A DNA stretch of 64,000 bases from Streptomyces sp. NBC_01216 (lineage in GTDB: Bacteria; Actinomycetota; Actinomycetes; Streptomycetales; Streptomycetaceae), in assembly GCF_035994945.1 (NCBI RefSeq), contig NZ_CP108677.1, positions 6,634,001 through 6,698,000 on the forward strand, in the 5' to 3' direction. This document shows, one piece after another, positions 8,234 through 17,660 of this stretch; the first letter of the stretch is position 1, and every line of letters starts with the position of its first letter. The notes below the pieces were generated by a model. It saw nothing but the letters and a program-made list of their open reading frames with translations, ran no database searches and was not told the origin of the DNA. A program made the translations under genes and the position numbers.

Positions 8234-9085
8234 ATGAGGCTGCTGCGACTCGGGCCGCCGGGAGCGGAGGTGCCCGCAATCCTTGACGAGGACGGTACGG
8301 CGTACGCGCTCTCGGTTCTGACGGCGGACATCGACGGAGCGTTCCTCGCTTCCGGTGGAATCGACAGGGCTCGGGCGGCACTCGCCGCGGGGACACTGCC
8401 GGTCGTAGAGGCCGCTGGCCTGCGGACCGGCGCACCGGTCGCCCGCCCGGGCAAGGTGGTGTGCGTCGGCCTCAACTACCGCGACCATGCGGAGGAGACC
8501 GGGGTAGCCGTCCCCGAACGGCCGGTCGTCTTCATGAAGGACCCGTCCACCGTGGGCGGCCCCTACGACCGGGTGCTGATCCCGCGCGATTCGGTGAAGA
8601 CCGACTGGGAGGTCGAGCTCGCCGTGGTCATCGGTCGCGAGGCCCGCTACCTGGCGAGCCCGGCCGATGTCATCCAGTACATCGCCGGCTTCGCGATCAG
8701 CAACGACGTCTCCGAGCGCGAGTTCCAGCTCGAGTACTCCGCGCAGTGGGACCTCGGCAAGTCCTGCGAGACCTTCAACCCGCTCGGCCCCTGGCTGGTT
8801 ACCCCCGATGAGGTCGGCGACCCCCAGGCGCTCGGCCTGCGGCTGGCCGTCAATGGCGAGGTCTGCCAGAACGGCGATACCAAGAACATGATCTTCGATG
8901 TCGCCTACCTGGTCTGGTACCTCAGCCAGTACATGGTGCTTCGCCCCGGCGACGTCATCAACACCGGTACTCCCGCCGGCGTGGCCCTCGGCCTGCCCGG
9001 CACCCCCTACCTGCGCGAAGGGGACGTGGTCGAGCTGTCGATCGACGGCCTCGGCACCCAGCGCCAGACGTTCGCCAACGCGTGA
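8234..9085 (+). CDS. Fumarylacetoacetate hydrolase family; probable 2,4-diketo-3-deoxy-L-fuconate hydrolase
   Basis: A 283-residue FAH-fold enzyme. The core '[17 protein letters not shown]' and metal-binding residues around '[12 protein letters not shown]' and '[11 protein letters not shown]' are intact, and '[11 protein letters not shown]' closes the active site. In the L-fucose pathway described in Xanthomonas and other bacteria, a FAH-family enzyme splits 2,4-diketo-3-deoxy-L-fuconate into pyruvate and L-lactate. The neighbours encode the preceding steps and also LutABC, which oxidises lactate, supporting this assignment. The start at 8234 has AGGAG about 8 bases upstream. It is the first gene of a nine-gene operon with overlapping junctions. 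Confidence 0.87.
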   Translation: MRLLRLGPPGAEVPAILDEDGTAYALSVLTADIDGAFLASGGIDRARAALAAGTLPVVEAAGLRTGAPVARPGKVVCVGLNYRDHAEETGVAVPERPVVFMKDPSTVGGPYDRVLIPRDSVKTDWEVELAVVIGREARYLASPADVIQYIAGFAISNDVSEREFQLEYSAQWDLGKSCETFNPLGPWLVTPDEVGDPQALGLRLAVNGEVCQNGDTKNMIFDVAYLVWYLSQYMVLRPGDVINTGTPAGVALGLPGTPYLREGDVVELSIDGLGTQRQTFANA

Positions 9086-10422
9086 AAGGCACCCCGTTGT
9101 CCGCAACCACAGCGCGGATCACCGCCGTCGACACCTACGACATCCGCTTCCCCACCTCGCGGGAGCTGGACGGGTCCGACGCGATGAACCCCGACCCCGA
9201 CTACTCCGCCGCCTACGTCATCCTGCGCACCTCGGCGGGCGGCCACGAGGGCCACGGCCTCACCTTCACCATCGGCCGCGGCAACGACGTCCAGGTCGCC
9301 GCCATCGACGCGCTGCGCGACCACATCATCGGCCGTACGGTCGACGAACTGTGCGCCGACCCGGGCTCGCTCAGCCGTGACCTGATCGGCGACAGCCAAC
9401 TGCGCTGGCTCGGCCCCGAGAAGGGCGTGATGCACATGGCCATAGGTGCCGTCGTCAACGCCGCCTGGGACCTCGCGGCCAAGCGCGAGGGCAAGCCGCT
9501 CTGGCAGCTGCTCGCCGACGCCGACCCCGCGTGGCTCGTCTCCCAGATCGACTTCCGCTACATCACAGACGCCCTGAACCCTGACGAGGCCCTGGCACTG
9601 CTGAGCAAGGGCAAGCAGGGTGCGGACGGCCGGGCCGCCGAGCTGCTTCGGCGCGGTTACCCCGCGTACACCACTTCGCCCGGCTGGCTTGGCTACTCCG
9701 ACGAGAAGCTCACCCGGCTCGCCAAGGCGGCGGTGGCAGACGGGTTCACCCAGATCAAGCTGAAGGTCGGCGCCGACCTCGAGGACGACATCCGGCGCTG
9801 CCGTGCCGCCCGCCAGGCCGTCGGCCCGGACATCCGGATGGCGATCGACGCGAACCAGCGCTGGAACGTCGCCGAGGCGATCGAATGGACGAATGCCCTG
9901 GGCGAGTTCGATCCGTACTGGATCGAGGAGCCCACCAGCCCCGACGACGTGCTCGGGCACGCCGCCGTCCGGCAGGACGTGCACCCGATCAAGGTCGCCA
10001 CCGGCGAGCACGTGCAGAACCGGATCGTCTTCAAGCAACTGCTCCAGGCCGGCGCCATCGACATCCTCCAGCTGGACTCCGCGCGCGTGGCGGGCGTCAA
10101 CGAGAACCTGGCGATCCTGCTGCTGGCCGCCAAGTTCGACGTTCCGGTCTGCCCGCACGCCGGCGGCGTGGGCCTGTGCGAGCTGGTCCAGCATCTGTCG
10201 ATGTTCGACTACGTCGCTCTCTCCGGCACTACCGAAGACCGGGTGATCGAGTTCGTCGACCACCTCCACCAGCACTTCCTCACCCCTGTGGTCATCAGCA
10301 GCGGCCACTACCAGGCACCCACCGAGCCAGGCTTCTCAGCCACCATGCACCAGGCCACCATCGACACCTTCACATACCCCGGCGGCGCCTTCTGGGCGGC
10401 CGACCTGGAGGAGCGCTCATGA
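9082..10422 (+). CDS. L-fuconate dehydratase, enolase superfamily
   Basis: About 446 residues, the usual length for L-fuconate dehydratases. Mandelate-racemase-subgroup residues are visible: the KxK motif in '[10 protein letters not shown]', metal ligands in 'MAIDANQRW', '[11 protein letters not shown]' and '[10 protein letters not shown]', and the catalytic His region '[17 protein letters not shown]'. The N-terminal '[27 protein letters not shown]' region (quoted loosely) is characteristic of the fuconate group. It would dehydrate L-fuconate to 2-keto-3-deoxy-L-fuconate. The GTG at 9082 overlaps the previous stop. A TTG at 9097 with AAAGG 7-8 bases ahead is an alternative and perhaps better start. 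Confidence 0.9.
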   Translation: MKGTPLSATTARITAVDTYDIRFPTSRELDGSDAMNPDPDYSAAYVILRTSAGGHEGHGLTFTIGRGNDVQVAAIDALRDHIIGRTVDELCADPGSLSRDLIGDSQLRWLGPEKGVMHMAIGAVVNAAWDLAAKREGKPLWQLLADADPAWLVSQIDFRYITDALNPDEALALLSKGKQGADGRAAELLRRGYPAYTTSPGWLGYSDEKLTRLAKAAVADGFTQIKLKVGADLEDDIRRCRAARQAVGPDIRMAIDANQRWNVAEAIEWTNALGEFDPYWIEEPTSPDDVLGHAAVRQDVHPIKVATGEHVQNRIVFKQLLQAGAIDILQLDSARVAGVNENLAILLLAAKFDVPVCPHAGGVGLCELVQHLSMFDYVALSGTTEDRVIEFVDHLHQHFLTPVVISSGHYQAPTEPGFSATMHQATIDTFTYPGGAFWAADLEERS

Positions 10423-11180
10423 CCACCGACCTCGACGGACTCACTGCCCTGGTCACCGGCGGCGCCTCCGGCATAGGTCTGGCCACTGCCAAACTGCTCA
10501 GCGAGCGGGGAGCGGACGTCGCTGTCCTCGACCTCGACCCGAGCGGTGTCCACGTCCCGCTGCGCGGCTTCACCGCTGACGTCGCCGACGACCGCTCGGT
10601 GCGCACGGCCGTCGAGGGGGCGGCCGAGGCGCTCGGCGGGATCGACATCCTGGTCAACAACGCCGGAATCGGTGCCGCGGGCACCATCGAGGACAACCCG
10701 GACGAGCAATGGCACCACGTCCTGGACGTCAACGTGCTCGGCATCGTCCGCACCACCCGCACGGCGCTGCCCTACCTGCGCCGCTCCGGCCACGCCTCCG
10801 TGGTCAACACCTGCTCCATCGCCGCCACCGCGGGACTTCCCCAGCGCGCGTTGTATTCGGCGAGCAAGGGCGCCGTCCTCTCGCTTACCCTGGCCACGGC
10901 CGCAGACCACGTCCGTGAGGGTATCCGGGTCAACTGCGTCAACCCCGGCACCGTCGACACCTTGTGGGTCTCCCGACTGCTGGACGCCGCCGAGGACCCG
11001 GCCGCCGAACGCGCCGCCCTCAACGGCCGCCAGCCGACCGGACGGCTGGTCAGCGCCGAGGAAGTTGCCGCCGCAATCGCTTACCTCGCCTCCCCGGCTG
11101 CCGGCAGCATCACCGGCACCGCCCTCGCGGTCGACGGCGGCATGGCGGGCCTGCGCCTGCGACCGGAGCCGAAGCTGTGA
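10419..11180 (+). CDS. SDR-family dehydrogenase, probable 2-keto-3-deoxy-L-fuconate dehydrogenase
   Basis: A 253-residue classical short-chain dehydrogenase. It shows '[15 protein letters not shown]' (cofactor TGxxxGxG), 'NNAG', the catalytic Ser in '[10 protein letters not shown]' and Tyr/Lys in 'YSASKGAV'. The C-terminus '[15 protein letters not shown]' is the usual SDR ending. In the oxidative fucose route this step makes 2,4-diketo-3-deoxy-L-fuconate with NAD. It overlaps the dehydratase stop by four bases (ATGA), so translation is probably coupled. Confidence 0.88.
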   Translation: MTTDLDGLTALVTGGASGIGLATAKLLSERGADVAVLDLDPSGVHVPLRGFTADVADDRSVRTAVEGAAEALGGIDILVNNAGIGAAGTIEDNPDEQWHHVLDVNVLGIVRTTRTALPYLRRSGHASVVNTCSIAATAGLPQRALYSASKGAVLSLTLATAADHVREGIRVNCVNPGTVDTLWVSRLLDAAEDPAAERAALNGRQPTGRLVSAEEVAAAIAYLASPAAGSITGTALAVDGGMAGLRLRPEPKL

Positions 11181-12175
11181 TGCTGCGCCACCACCGGCTC
11201 GGCCGCAGCACGGTTCAGGTCAGCGAGCTCGCCTTCGGCGCGGCCGGTATCGGCAACCTGTTCACCCCGGTGCCCGACGCACAGGCCGAACAGACCGTCG
11301 TCGCCGCCTGGGAGTCCGGTGTCCGGTACTTCGACACCGCCCCGCACTACGGCCTCGGCCTGTCCGAACGACGCCTCGGCCGCGTCTTGGGTGCCATGCC
11401 CCGGCACGAGTACGTGCTGTCCACCAAGGTCGGCCGCCTGCTGGAGCCAACCGCCGACGCGGATGGCGACGACCTGACCAACGGCTTCGCCGTCCCCGCG
11501 ACCCACCACCGACGATGGGACTTCAGCGCCCAGGGTGTGCGTCGGTCTATCGAGGAGAGCCTGGACCGGCTCGACCTGGACCGGCTCGACATCGCCTACC
11601 TGCACGACCCGGACGACTACGCCGACCAGGCCCTGGACCAGGCATACCCGGAGCTGGAACGCCTGCGCGCGGAAGGTGTGCTCGGCGCCATCGGCGTGGG
11701 GATGAACCAGGCCGAACTGCTCAGCCGCTTCGTCCGCGACACTGACATCGACGCCGTCCTGCTAGCTGGCCGCTACAGCTTGCTCGACCAGAGCGGCCTC
11801 ACCGAACTGCTACCGCTGGCCCACCGGCGTGGTGTCGGAGTCGTGATCGGCGGTGTCTTCAATTCCGGCCTGCTCGCCGACCCGCGTCCCGGCGCCACCT
11901 TCGACTACTCTGCGGCGCCGCCAGACCTGCTCGGCCGGGCCCTCGACCTCAGGGCCATCTGCGAGCAGCACGGCGTACCCCTGCGGGCCGCCGCTCTGCG
12001 CTTCCCGTTCGGACACCCGGCCGTCGCCAGCGTCCTGGTGGGCACTCGCAACGCGGCCGAGATGGAGGACGCCGGCGCCATGCTCCACCACCGCATCACG
12101 GACGCCCTGTGGGCCGATCTGAAGGACCGCGGGCTGCTGACCGCCGACACACCAACCCCTCTGGAGGCGGGCTGA
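11180..12175 (+). CDS. Aldo/keto reductase, probable L-fucose dehydrogenase
   Basis: A 331-residue AKR-fold protein. The catalytic set is readable: Asp and Tyr in 'YFDTAPHYGLGLSERRLG', Lys in 'LSTKVGR', and His in 'IAYLHDPDD'. AKR-type L-fucose (or D-arabinose/L-galactose) dehydrogenases oxidise the pyranose to the lactone, which matches the mutarotase and lactonase genes farther along the operon. The start overlaps the previous stop (TGATG). A GTG three bases earlier is also possible. Substrate assignment is from context. Confidence 0.87.
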   Translation: MLRHHRLGRSTVQVSELAFGAAGIGNLFTPVPDAQAEQTVVAAWESGVRYFDTAPHYGLGLSERRLGRVLGAMPRHEYVLSTKVGRLLEPTADADGDDLTNGFAVPATHHRRWDFSAQGVRRSIEESLDRLDLDRLDIAYLHDPDDYADQALDQAYPELERLRAEGVLGAIGVGMNQAELLSRFVRDTDIDAVLLAGRYSLLDQSGLTELLPLAHRRGVGVVIGGVFNSGLLADPRPGATFDYSAAPPDLLGRALDLRAICEQHGVPLRAAALRFPFGHPAVASVLVGTRNAAEMEDAGAMLHHRITDALWADLKDRGLLTADTPTPLEAG

Positions 12176-12912
12176 TGCGTATCGCCCTGTTCATCACCTG
12201 CTTCAACGACACGATGTTTCCCGGTACCGGCCGAGCCGTGGTGACCGTCCTGGAGCGCCTGGGCCACACGGTCGAGTTCCCGCAGGAGCAGACCTGCTGC
12301 GGTCAGATGCACTTCAACACCGGCTACCGCCCCGATGCCGTCCCCTTGGTGGCTCGCTTCGCCAGGACCTTCGCGGACTACGACGCCGTCGTCACGCCGT
12401 CCGCCTCCTGCGCCGGAATGGTCCGCGAGAACCACCCGCTGCTCGCGGCGGAGTACGCCCACGTCCAGCTCCAGCGGCAGGTCACCGAACTGGTGCCCCG
12501 GGTGTACGAGTTCATCGAATTTCTGACCCACGTCCTCGGGGTCACCGATGTGGGGGCGTTCTTCCCACACCGTGTCACCTACCACCCCACCTGCCACTCC
12601 CTGCGAGGACTGCGCCTCGGCGACCGGCCGCTGGAGCTGCTGCGGGCGGTCAAGGGCATCGACCTGGTCGACCTCCCGTCGGCCGACTCGTGCTGCGGCT
12701 TCGGCGGTACCTTCGCCATCAAGAACGCACATACCTCCGCCGCGATGCTCTCCGACAAGGCGGTCGGGGTGCAATCCACCGGAGCCGAGGTCCTGTGCGC
12801 CGCCGACAACTCCTGCCTGATGCACCTCGGCGGCGGACTGTCCCGGCAGGGCAGCAGCGTGCGCACCATGCACCTGGCCGAGATCCTCGCCGCTACCGAA
12901 GGGGCGGCGTGA
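12175..12912 (+). CDS. lutA: LutA-type cysteine-rich (Fe-S) protein of lactate oxidation
   Basis: A 245-residue protein with two CCG domains of the heterodisulfide-reductase/GlcF type: 'QEQTCCGQMHFNTGY' with 'PSASCAGM' in the first half, and 'YHPTCHSLRG' with 'ADSCCGFGGTFA' in the second. This is the LutA layout. LutABC is a flavin-independent L-lactate utilisation system first described in Bacillus. The SD is GGAGGCGG just before the ATG, which overlaps the AKR stop. Its presence inside a fucose operon makes sense because the pathway yields L-lactate. Confidence 0.9.
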   Translation: MRIALFITCFNDTMFPGTGRAVVTVLERLGHTVEFPQEQTCCGQMHFNTGYRPDAVPLVARFARTFADYDAVVTPSASCAGMVRENHPLLAAEYAHVQLQRQVTELVPRVYEFIEFLTHVLGVTDVGAFFPHRVTYHPTCHSLRGLRLGDRPLELLRAVKGIDLVDLPSADSCCGFGGTFAIKNAHTSAAMLSDKAVGVQSTGAEVLCAADNSCLMHLGGGLSRQGSSVRTMHLAEILAATEGAA

Positions 12913-14372
12913 TGAGCAACCGCGGTGGCCGGGGCGTCGTCTGGCTCGACTCCCCGTCCTTTCCCGACGCCGCCCGCAGTGCGCTGAAGGACCAGCGACT
13001 GCGCGCCAACCTGAAGTGTGCCACCACCACCATCCGCGACAAGCGGATCGCCGTCGCCTCGGAACTCGACGACTGGGAGGACCTGCGCGAGGCCGCAGCC
13101 GCGATCAAGCAGCGGACCTCACGCCATCTCGACCACTACCTGGTGCAGCTGGAGGCATCCGTCACCGCCGCAGGCGGCGCTGTGCACTGGGCCTCCGACG
13201 CCGCCGAGGCCAACCGGATCGTCACCACACTCGTCCGGGCCACCGGCGAGCGCGAGGTGGTGAAGATCAAGTCCATGGCGACCCAGGAGATCGGCCTCAA
13301 CGAAGCCCTCGCAGAGGCCGACATCACCGCGTACGAGACCGATCTCGCCGAACTCATTGTCCAACTCGGCGACGATCGCCCCTCCCACATCCTCGTCCCA
13401 GCGATCCACAAGAACCGCACCGAGATCCGCGACCTTTTCGCCGCAGAGATGGGCCGTTGGGGACAGCCAGCGCCTGACCGTCTGGGCGACGACCCGGCGG
13501 AGCTCGCCGACGCCGCACGCCGCCACCTGCGGGAGAAGTTCCTCTCCGCCAAGGTCGCCGTCTCCGGTGCCAACTTCGCGTGCGCCGACACCGGCACGGT
13601 CGTTGTAGTGGAGTCCGAGGGAAACGGCCGAATGTGCCTCACTCTGCCCGAGACGCTGATCACCGTCATGGGCATCGAGAAGGTGGTCCCCACCTGGTCG
13701 GATCTGGAGGTGTTCCTCCAACTGCTGCCCCGTTCCTCCACCGGCGAGCGGATGAACCCCTACACCTCCACCTGGACCGGCACCACCGAGGGTGACGGTC
13801 CCCGGGAGTTCCACCTGGTCCTGCTCGACAACGGCCGCAGCGACACTCTCGCCGACGAGGTCGGACGGCAGGTGCTGGCCTGCATCCGCTGCTCGGCCTG
13901 CCTCAACGTGTGCCCAGTCTTCGAACGCACCGGCGGCCACGCCTACGGCTCGGTCTACCCCGGGCCGATCGGTGCCGTCCTCACCCCGCAGCTGGTCGGC
14001 GTGGAGAACGCAGCCACCCTGCCGTTCGCCTCCACCCTGTGCGGGGCCTGCTACGACGCTTGCCCCGTGAAGATCAATATCCCGGAGGTGCTGGCCCACC
14101 TGCGAGCCAAGGTTGTCGAGGCCAAGCGGCTGCCCACCGCGGAGGCGATGGCGATGAAAGCCGCCGCCAGAGTGCTGGACTCCCCGCAGCTACTCGCTGC
14201 CGCGCAGACGGCGGCGAGCGTCGCCGGACGCGCCATCGCTCGGCACGGACGCATCGGCCGGCTGCCCGGCCCGCTGCACGGCTGGTCCGACACCCGCGAC
14301 ACCCCCGCGCCACCCGCCGAGTCCTTCCGCACCTGGTGGCGCGAGAACAAGGAGAAGGAGGGGGAGCGATGA
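12912..14372 (+). CDS. lutB: LutB-type Fe-S lactate oxidation protein
   Basis: A 486-residue LutB homologue. The N-terminal two-thirds is the DUF162/LUD domain, with 'KSMATQEIGLNEAL' and 'LVPAIHKNRTEIRDLF'. It is followed by two 4Fe-4S clusters: 'CIRCSACLNVCPVF' and 'CGACYDACPVKI'. Both cysteine sets are complete. It starts at an ATG overlapping the LutA stop (TGATG). It probably passes electrons from lactate oxidation to an acceptor together with LutA and LutC. Confidence 0.92.
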   Translation: MSNRGGRGVVWLDSPSFPDAARSALKDQRLRANLKCATTTIRDKRIAVASELDDWEDLREAAAAIKQRTSRHLDHYLVQLEASVTAAGGAVHWASDAAEANRIVTTLVRATGEREVVKIKSMATQEIGLNEALAEADITAYETDLAELIVQLGDDRPSHILVPAIHKNRTEIRDLFAAEMGRWGQPAPDRLGDDPAELADAARRHLREKFLSAKVAVSGANFACADTGTVVVVESEGNGRMCLTLPETLITVMGIEKVVPTWSDLEVFLQLLPRSSTGERMNPYTSTWTGTTEGDGPREFHLVLLDNGRSDTLADEVGRQVLACIRCSACLNVCPVFERTGGHAYGSVYPGPIGAVLTPQLVGVENAATLPFASTLCGACYDACPVKINIPEVLAHLRAKVVEAKRLPTAEAMAMKAAARVLDSPQLLAAAQTAASVAGRAIARHGRIGRLPGPLHGWSDTRDTPAPPAESFRTWWRENKEKEGER

Positions 14373-15004
14373 CCAGCCGAGAGGCCGTCCTCGGCCGCAT
14401 CCGCGCCGCACTCGCCGACGTCCCGTCCGACGAGACCCCGGACGACGTACTCGTGCCCCGTGACTACCGGCGCAGCCACGTCCGGGCAGACGAGGACACC
14501 GTTGCCCTCTTCGCCGAACGCGTTGCCGACTATCGCGCCACTGCCACCCGTACCAACATGGCTGGCTTGCGCGACGCCATCGCCGTCGCGCTGACCATGC
14601 GGGGCACCGCAAGCCTGGCGCTACCGGACGCGTTCCCGATCGAGCTGCTGCCGACCGGCAGCTGGGAGTGGCACCCGGAGCCACTCGACATCGAGGCACT
14701 GGACGCCCTGGACGGCGCGATCACGCTCGCCGCCGCCGGCATCGCCGTCACCGGGACCATCGTCCTCGACACCGGTGCCGGCCAGGGCCGACGCGCCCTC
14801 ACGCTCATCCCTGACTACCACCTCTGCGTCGTCCGCGCCGAACAGATCGCCGCCGACGTCCCCGACGCCCTCGCCCGCCTCGACCCGGCCCGGCCGCTGA
14901 CCTTCATCTCCGGACCCTCAGCCACCAGCGACATCGAACTCGACCGGGTGGAGGGTGTGCACGGCCCCCGCACCCTGGACGTCATCATCGTGGAGACCTC
15001 ATGA
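14369..15004 (+). CDS. lutC: LutC-type (LUD domain) lactate oxidation protein
   Basis: A 211-residue LUD/DUF162 protein, third member of LutABC. Typical features are the N-terminal 'REAVLGRIRAAL', 'GIAVTGTIVLDTGAGQGRRA' and 'TFISGPSATSDIELDRVEG', then 'VHGPRTLDVIIV' at the end. The ATG at 14369 overlaps the LutB stop and follows the purine-rich GGAGAAGGAGGGGGAG. It completes the three-gene lut unit inside the fucose operon. Confidence 0.92.
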   Translation: MTSREAVLGRIRAALADVPSDETPDDVLVPRDYRRSHVRADEDTVALFAERVADYRATATRTNMAGLRDAIAVALTMRGTASLALPDAFPIELLPTGSWEWHPEPLDIEALDALDGAITLAAAGIAVTGTIVLDTGAGQGRRALTLIPDYHLCVVRAEQIAADVPDALARLDPARPLTFISGPSATSDIELDRVEGVHGPRTLDVIIVETS

Positions 15005-15312
15005 GAATCGCCCTGCATACCCGCGTCCGCCCCGACCGGATCGCCGAGTACGAGGCCGCCCACCACGAGGTACCCGCCGAACTCGCGGCCGCCAGTCGGG
15101 CCGCCGGCGTCACCTCCTGGACGATCTGGCGCAGCGGCTGCGAGCTGTTCCACCTGCTGGACTGCGAGGACTACGGCCGGCTGCTCGCCGAACTGGAACA
15201 CCTGCCGATCAACATCGCCTGGCAAGCGCGGATGGGTGAACTCCTCGACGTGGTCCACGACTACTCGAAGGACGGTACCTCGGCCGGGCTGCCAGTGGTG
15301 TGGGAGCTGTGA
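15001..15312 (+). CDS. L-rhamnose/L-fucose mutarotase family protein
   Basis: A 103-residue RhaM-type ferredoxin-like mutarotase. Signature residues include 'MRIALHTRVRPDRIAEYEAA', the catalytic-His region 'HHEVPAEL', 'WTIWRSGCELFHLLDCEDY', and the terminal tryptophan in 'PVVWEL'. It would speed interconversion of alpha and beta anomers of the incoming 6-deoxy sugar before the dehydrogenase step. The start overlaps the LutC stop by ATGA. Confidence 0.88.
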   Translation: MRIALHTRVRPDRIAEYEAAHHEVPAELAAASRAAGVTSWTIWRSGCELFHLLDCEDYGRLLAELEHLPINIAWQARMGELLDVVHDYSKDGTSAGLPVVWEL

Positions 15313-16211
15313 CGGCCCGGCTGATCATCGACGCGCACCACCATGTCTGGGACCTCGCCGTACGGCCGCAGCCCTGGATTGCCGGCGAGGCGCTGGCCCC
15401 GCTCGCCCGGTCCTTCATGGCCGCGGACCTAGCTCCCGAGGCCAGTGCGGCCGGGGTGGTCGGCACCGTCGTCGTCCAGACCGTCTGTGTGCCCGAGGAG
15501 ACACCCGAATTGCTGGCGCTCGCGCACCGCAGCGACCTGATCGCCGGGGTCGTCGGCTGGACCGACCTCACCGCCCCGGACGTCGCCGACCGGATCGCCG
15601 AGCTGCGTGAGCTCCCGGGCGGGGAACGACTGGTGGGAATCCGCCACCAGGTGCAGGAGGAGCCGGACCCGAACTGGCTGCTGCGAGCGGACGTCCAGCG
15701 TGGGCTGACGGCCGTTGCCGAGGCCGGCCTCGCCTACGATCTCGTCGTCAAGCCGCAGCAGCTGCCCGCCGCCACGATCGCGGCCTCACAGCTCATTCCG
15801 CTGATTTTCGTCCTCGACCACTTCGGCAAGCCGCCGATCGCCACCGGCGCTCTCGAACCCTGGGCGGATGGCGTACGCCGTCTGGCCGAGCTGCCCAACA
15901 CCGTCTGCAAGCTCTCCGGGCTGGTCAACGAGGCCGCCCCTGGCTGGCGGATCGAAGACCTCGTGCCGTACGCCGATACGATCCTGGAGGCATTCGGCTC
16001 TCAGCGGCTGCTGTTCGGCTCCGACTGGCCGGTCTGCACCCTGGAGGCCGGCTACGGGGAGGTTGTCCGCGTCGCGGAGCACCTCACGGACGCGCTCGGC
16101 CCCGCCGAGCAGGAGGCGATCTTCCACCGCAACGCGATCCGGGTCTACAGCCTGCAGGTACCTGCCTGCTACTCCGCCCGGAAGATTTCAAGTCCAGCGA
16201 GACGGTCGTGA
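15309..16211 (+). CDS. Amidohydrolase, probable L-fuconolactonase, C-terminus altered
   Basis: About 300 residues of the amidohydrolase_2 fold used by L-fuconolactonases. The metal motif 'IDAHHHVWD' is at the N-terminus. 'VGIRHQVQEEPDPNW', 'FVLDHFGKPPI' and 'LLFGSDWPVCTLE' are all typical. The GTG at 15309 overlaps the mutarotase stop. A GTG at 15300 is also possible. The expected family ending '...NAIRVYSL' is reached near 16155, and the frame then runs on for about 18 residues of unrelated sequence into the IS3 region. The native last residues were probably replaced, but all catalytic motifs remain. Confidence 0.87.
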   Translation: MTARLIIDAHHHVWDLAVRPQPWIAGEALAPLARSFMAADLAPEASAAGVVGTVVVQTVCVPEETPELLALAHRSDLIAGVVGWTDLTAPDVADRIAELRELPGGERLVGIRHQVQEEPDPNWLLRADVQRGLTAVAEAGLAYDLVVKPQQLPAATIAASQLIPLIFVLDHFGKPPIATGALEPWADGVRRLAELPNTVCKLSGLVNEAAPGWRIEDLVPYADTILEAFGSQRLLFGSDWPVCTLEAGYGEVVRVAEHLTDALGPAEQEAIFHRNAIRVYSLQVPACYSARKISSPARRS

Positions 16212-16213
16212 CG

Positions 16214-17265
16214 CTATGAGGTTTGTGGTGCGGGTTCGCGGCGCTTGGCCGGGTCGTTGTTCCACGCCTTTTGGGGTATCCGGGGTGGTCGGGGGCGACG
16301 GCCGAAGCGTTCGGGGTGGCGGGCGTATGCCCCGGCGAGGGTGACGGCCCGCTGGTCGCGGACCTCCTCGGCGGTTCCGAAGGGCACGCCGGCGGGCGTG
16401 TGCCAGCCGATGCCCGAATGCCGGTGCTCGTGGTTGCAGTACGCGATGAACGCCTCGAACCACTCGCGGGCATGGGCGAGCGAATCGAAGCGTTCGGGGT
16501 AGTCGGACATGTACTTCGTGCTCTTGAAATGGGCCTCGTTGGCAGGGTTGTCGTTGGAGGTCTTCGGCCGCGAGTGCGACCAGGCGACGCCGAGGTCGGT
16601 CGGCAGCTGGGAGACCCTCTTGGAGGTCATCGAGGTGCCGCGGTCGGCCTGCACGGTCTCGGGCACGATGCCGTTGCGGGCGATGGTCTCCCCGATCAAG
16701 TCCTCGGCCCGCGCCGCTGATTCGGCCGCCTCGACGGTATGGCCGACGATGTAGCGGCTGAAGATGTCGATGATGACGTAGGCGTGATACCAGACGTCCT
16801 TGACCGGTCCGGCTGCCTTGCTGATGTCCCAGGTGAACACCTGCGAGGACCCGGTGGCGACCCGCTCGGGCACTGTCTTCGCGGGGTGGGTGGCCTGGCG
16901 GCACCGCTCGCCTACCTGTCCCTTCTCGCGCAGGGTCCGGTACATCGTGGAGACGGAGCAGTGGTAGCGCCCGGCATCCAGCTCGCGGGCCCGGATCTGG
17001 GCGGGCGGCAGCTCGGCGTACTCGTCGCTGTTCATCAGCTCCTGTACCGCCGCCCGCTCCTTGGGCGTGAGGGCCGTGGGCTGGACCTGCCGCTTGCGGG
17101 GTTCACGCGGCGGCGGCGGACGCGGCCGACAGCAGTGGGTGGCCCTGGAGCGGCCGGTCAGCCGGCAGGCCGTCGTGAGACCGAGTTCGTCCTCGACGCC
17201 GGTGAACGCGTCGTCTACCACCGGGTCGGCGGCAGCGTTCAGTCCGCGCCCTCGGAGATCATTTC
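16214..17265 (-). CDS. IS3-family transposase OrfB (DDE integrase core)
   Basis: An integrase-core (rve) transposase of about 350 residues. It has the N-terminal HTH_21-like region ('ALTPKERAAVQELMNSDEYA', 'STMYRTLREKGQVGER') and a complete DDE triad: 'FTWDISK', 'VQADRGTSMTSK', and the Glu in 'NDNPANEAHFKSTKY'. The C-terminal 'YCNHEHRHSGIGWHTPAGV' is typical. The open frame extends farther upstream (to 17482), but that part overlaps orfA out of frame. OrfB is normally made by frameshifting from OrfA, so the exact start is not defined. Confidence 0.85.
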
Positions 17266-17617
17266 CAAGAGCGCGGAAGCTTTCCCATGACCTCCAGCGC
17301 GGCCTTGTTCCGGGCCAGTTCCCCCTCCAGCCGCTCGATTTGGCGGCGCAGCTTCTCGTTCTCCGCCTCGGCGCGGACTTCTTCGGCCTCGCCGGGCTGG
17401 TGCGCTTGTCGACCAGCTTCTCCAGCCCCGGCATCCCGCGCGGCCCGCCACTCCTTGACGTGCGAGTGGTACAGGCGCTCACGACGCAGGACCGCGCCCT
17501 TCTCGTTCCTCGGTGCGGCGTCGTACTCGGTCACGATCCGCAGCTTGTACTCGGACTGAAGGAACGACGCTTCGGCCTGGGGGCCGGATCGGACTCGACG
17601 GGGTTCGTGCTGGTCAC
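17238..17617 (-). pseudogene. IS3-family OrfA, frameshifted
   Basis: From GTG at 17617 the minus strand reads 'TSTNPVESDPAPRPKRRSF', as in related OrfA proteins. The family-like continuation 'SEYKLRIVTEYDAAPRNEKG' is in another frame, consistent with loss of one base near 17552. The leucine-zipper part 'NEKLRRQIERLEGELARNKA' is intact. A second shift near 17282 separates 'ALEVMGK' from 'ASALLEMISEGAD'. With two frameshifts OrfA, and therefore the OrfAB fusion, is probably not made. Confidence 0.7.
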
Positions 17618-17660
17618 GAGGGGATGGTTCTCCTGACGTGCCCTCTCAGGCTAACCCGAC

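Larger units (their letters stand above)
16160..17660 (-). mobile_element. IS3-family insertion sequence, approximate limits
   Basis: A minus-strand IS3-type element with orfA and orfB occupies this interval. It separates the fucose operon from the GntR regulator. The boundaries are approximate because I could not identify convincing terminal inverted repeats or a target duplication by eye. The left junction probably lies inside or just after the lactonase C-terminus. Confidence 0.7.
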
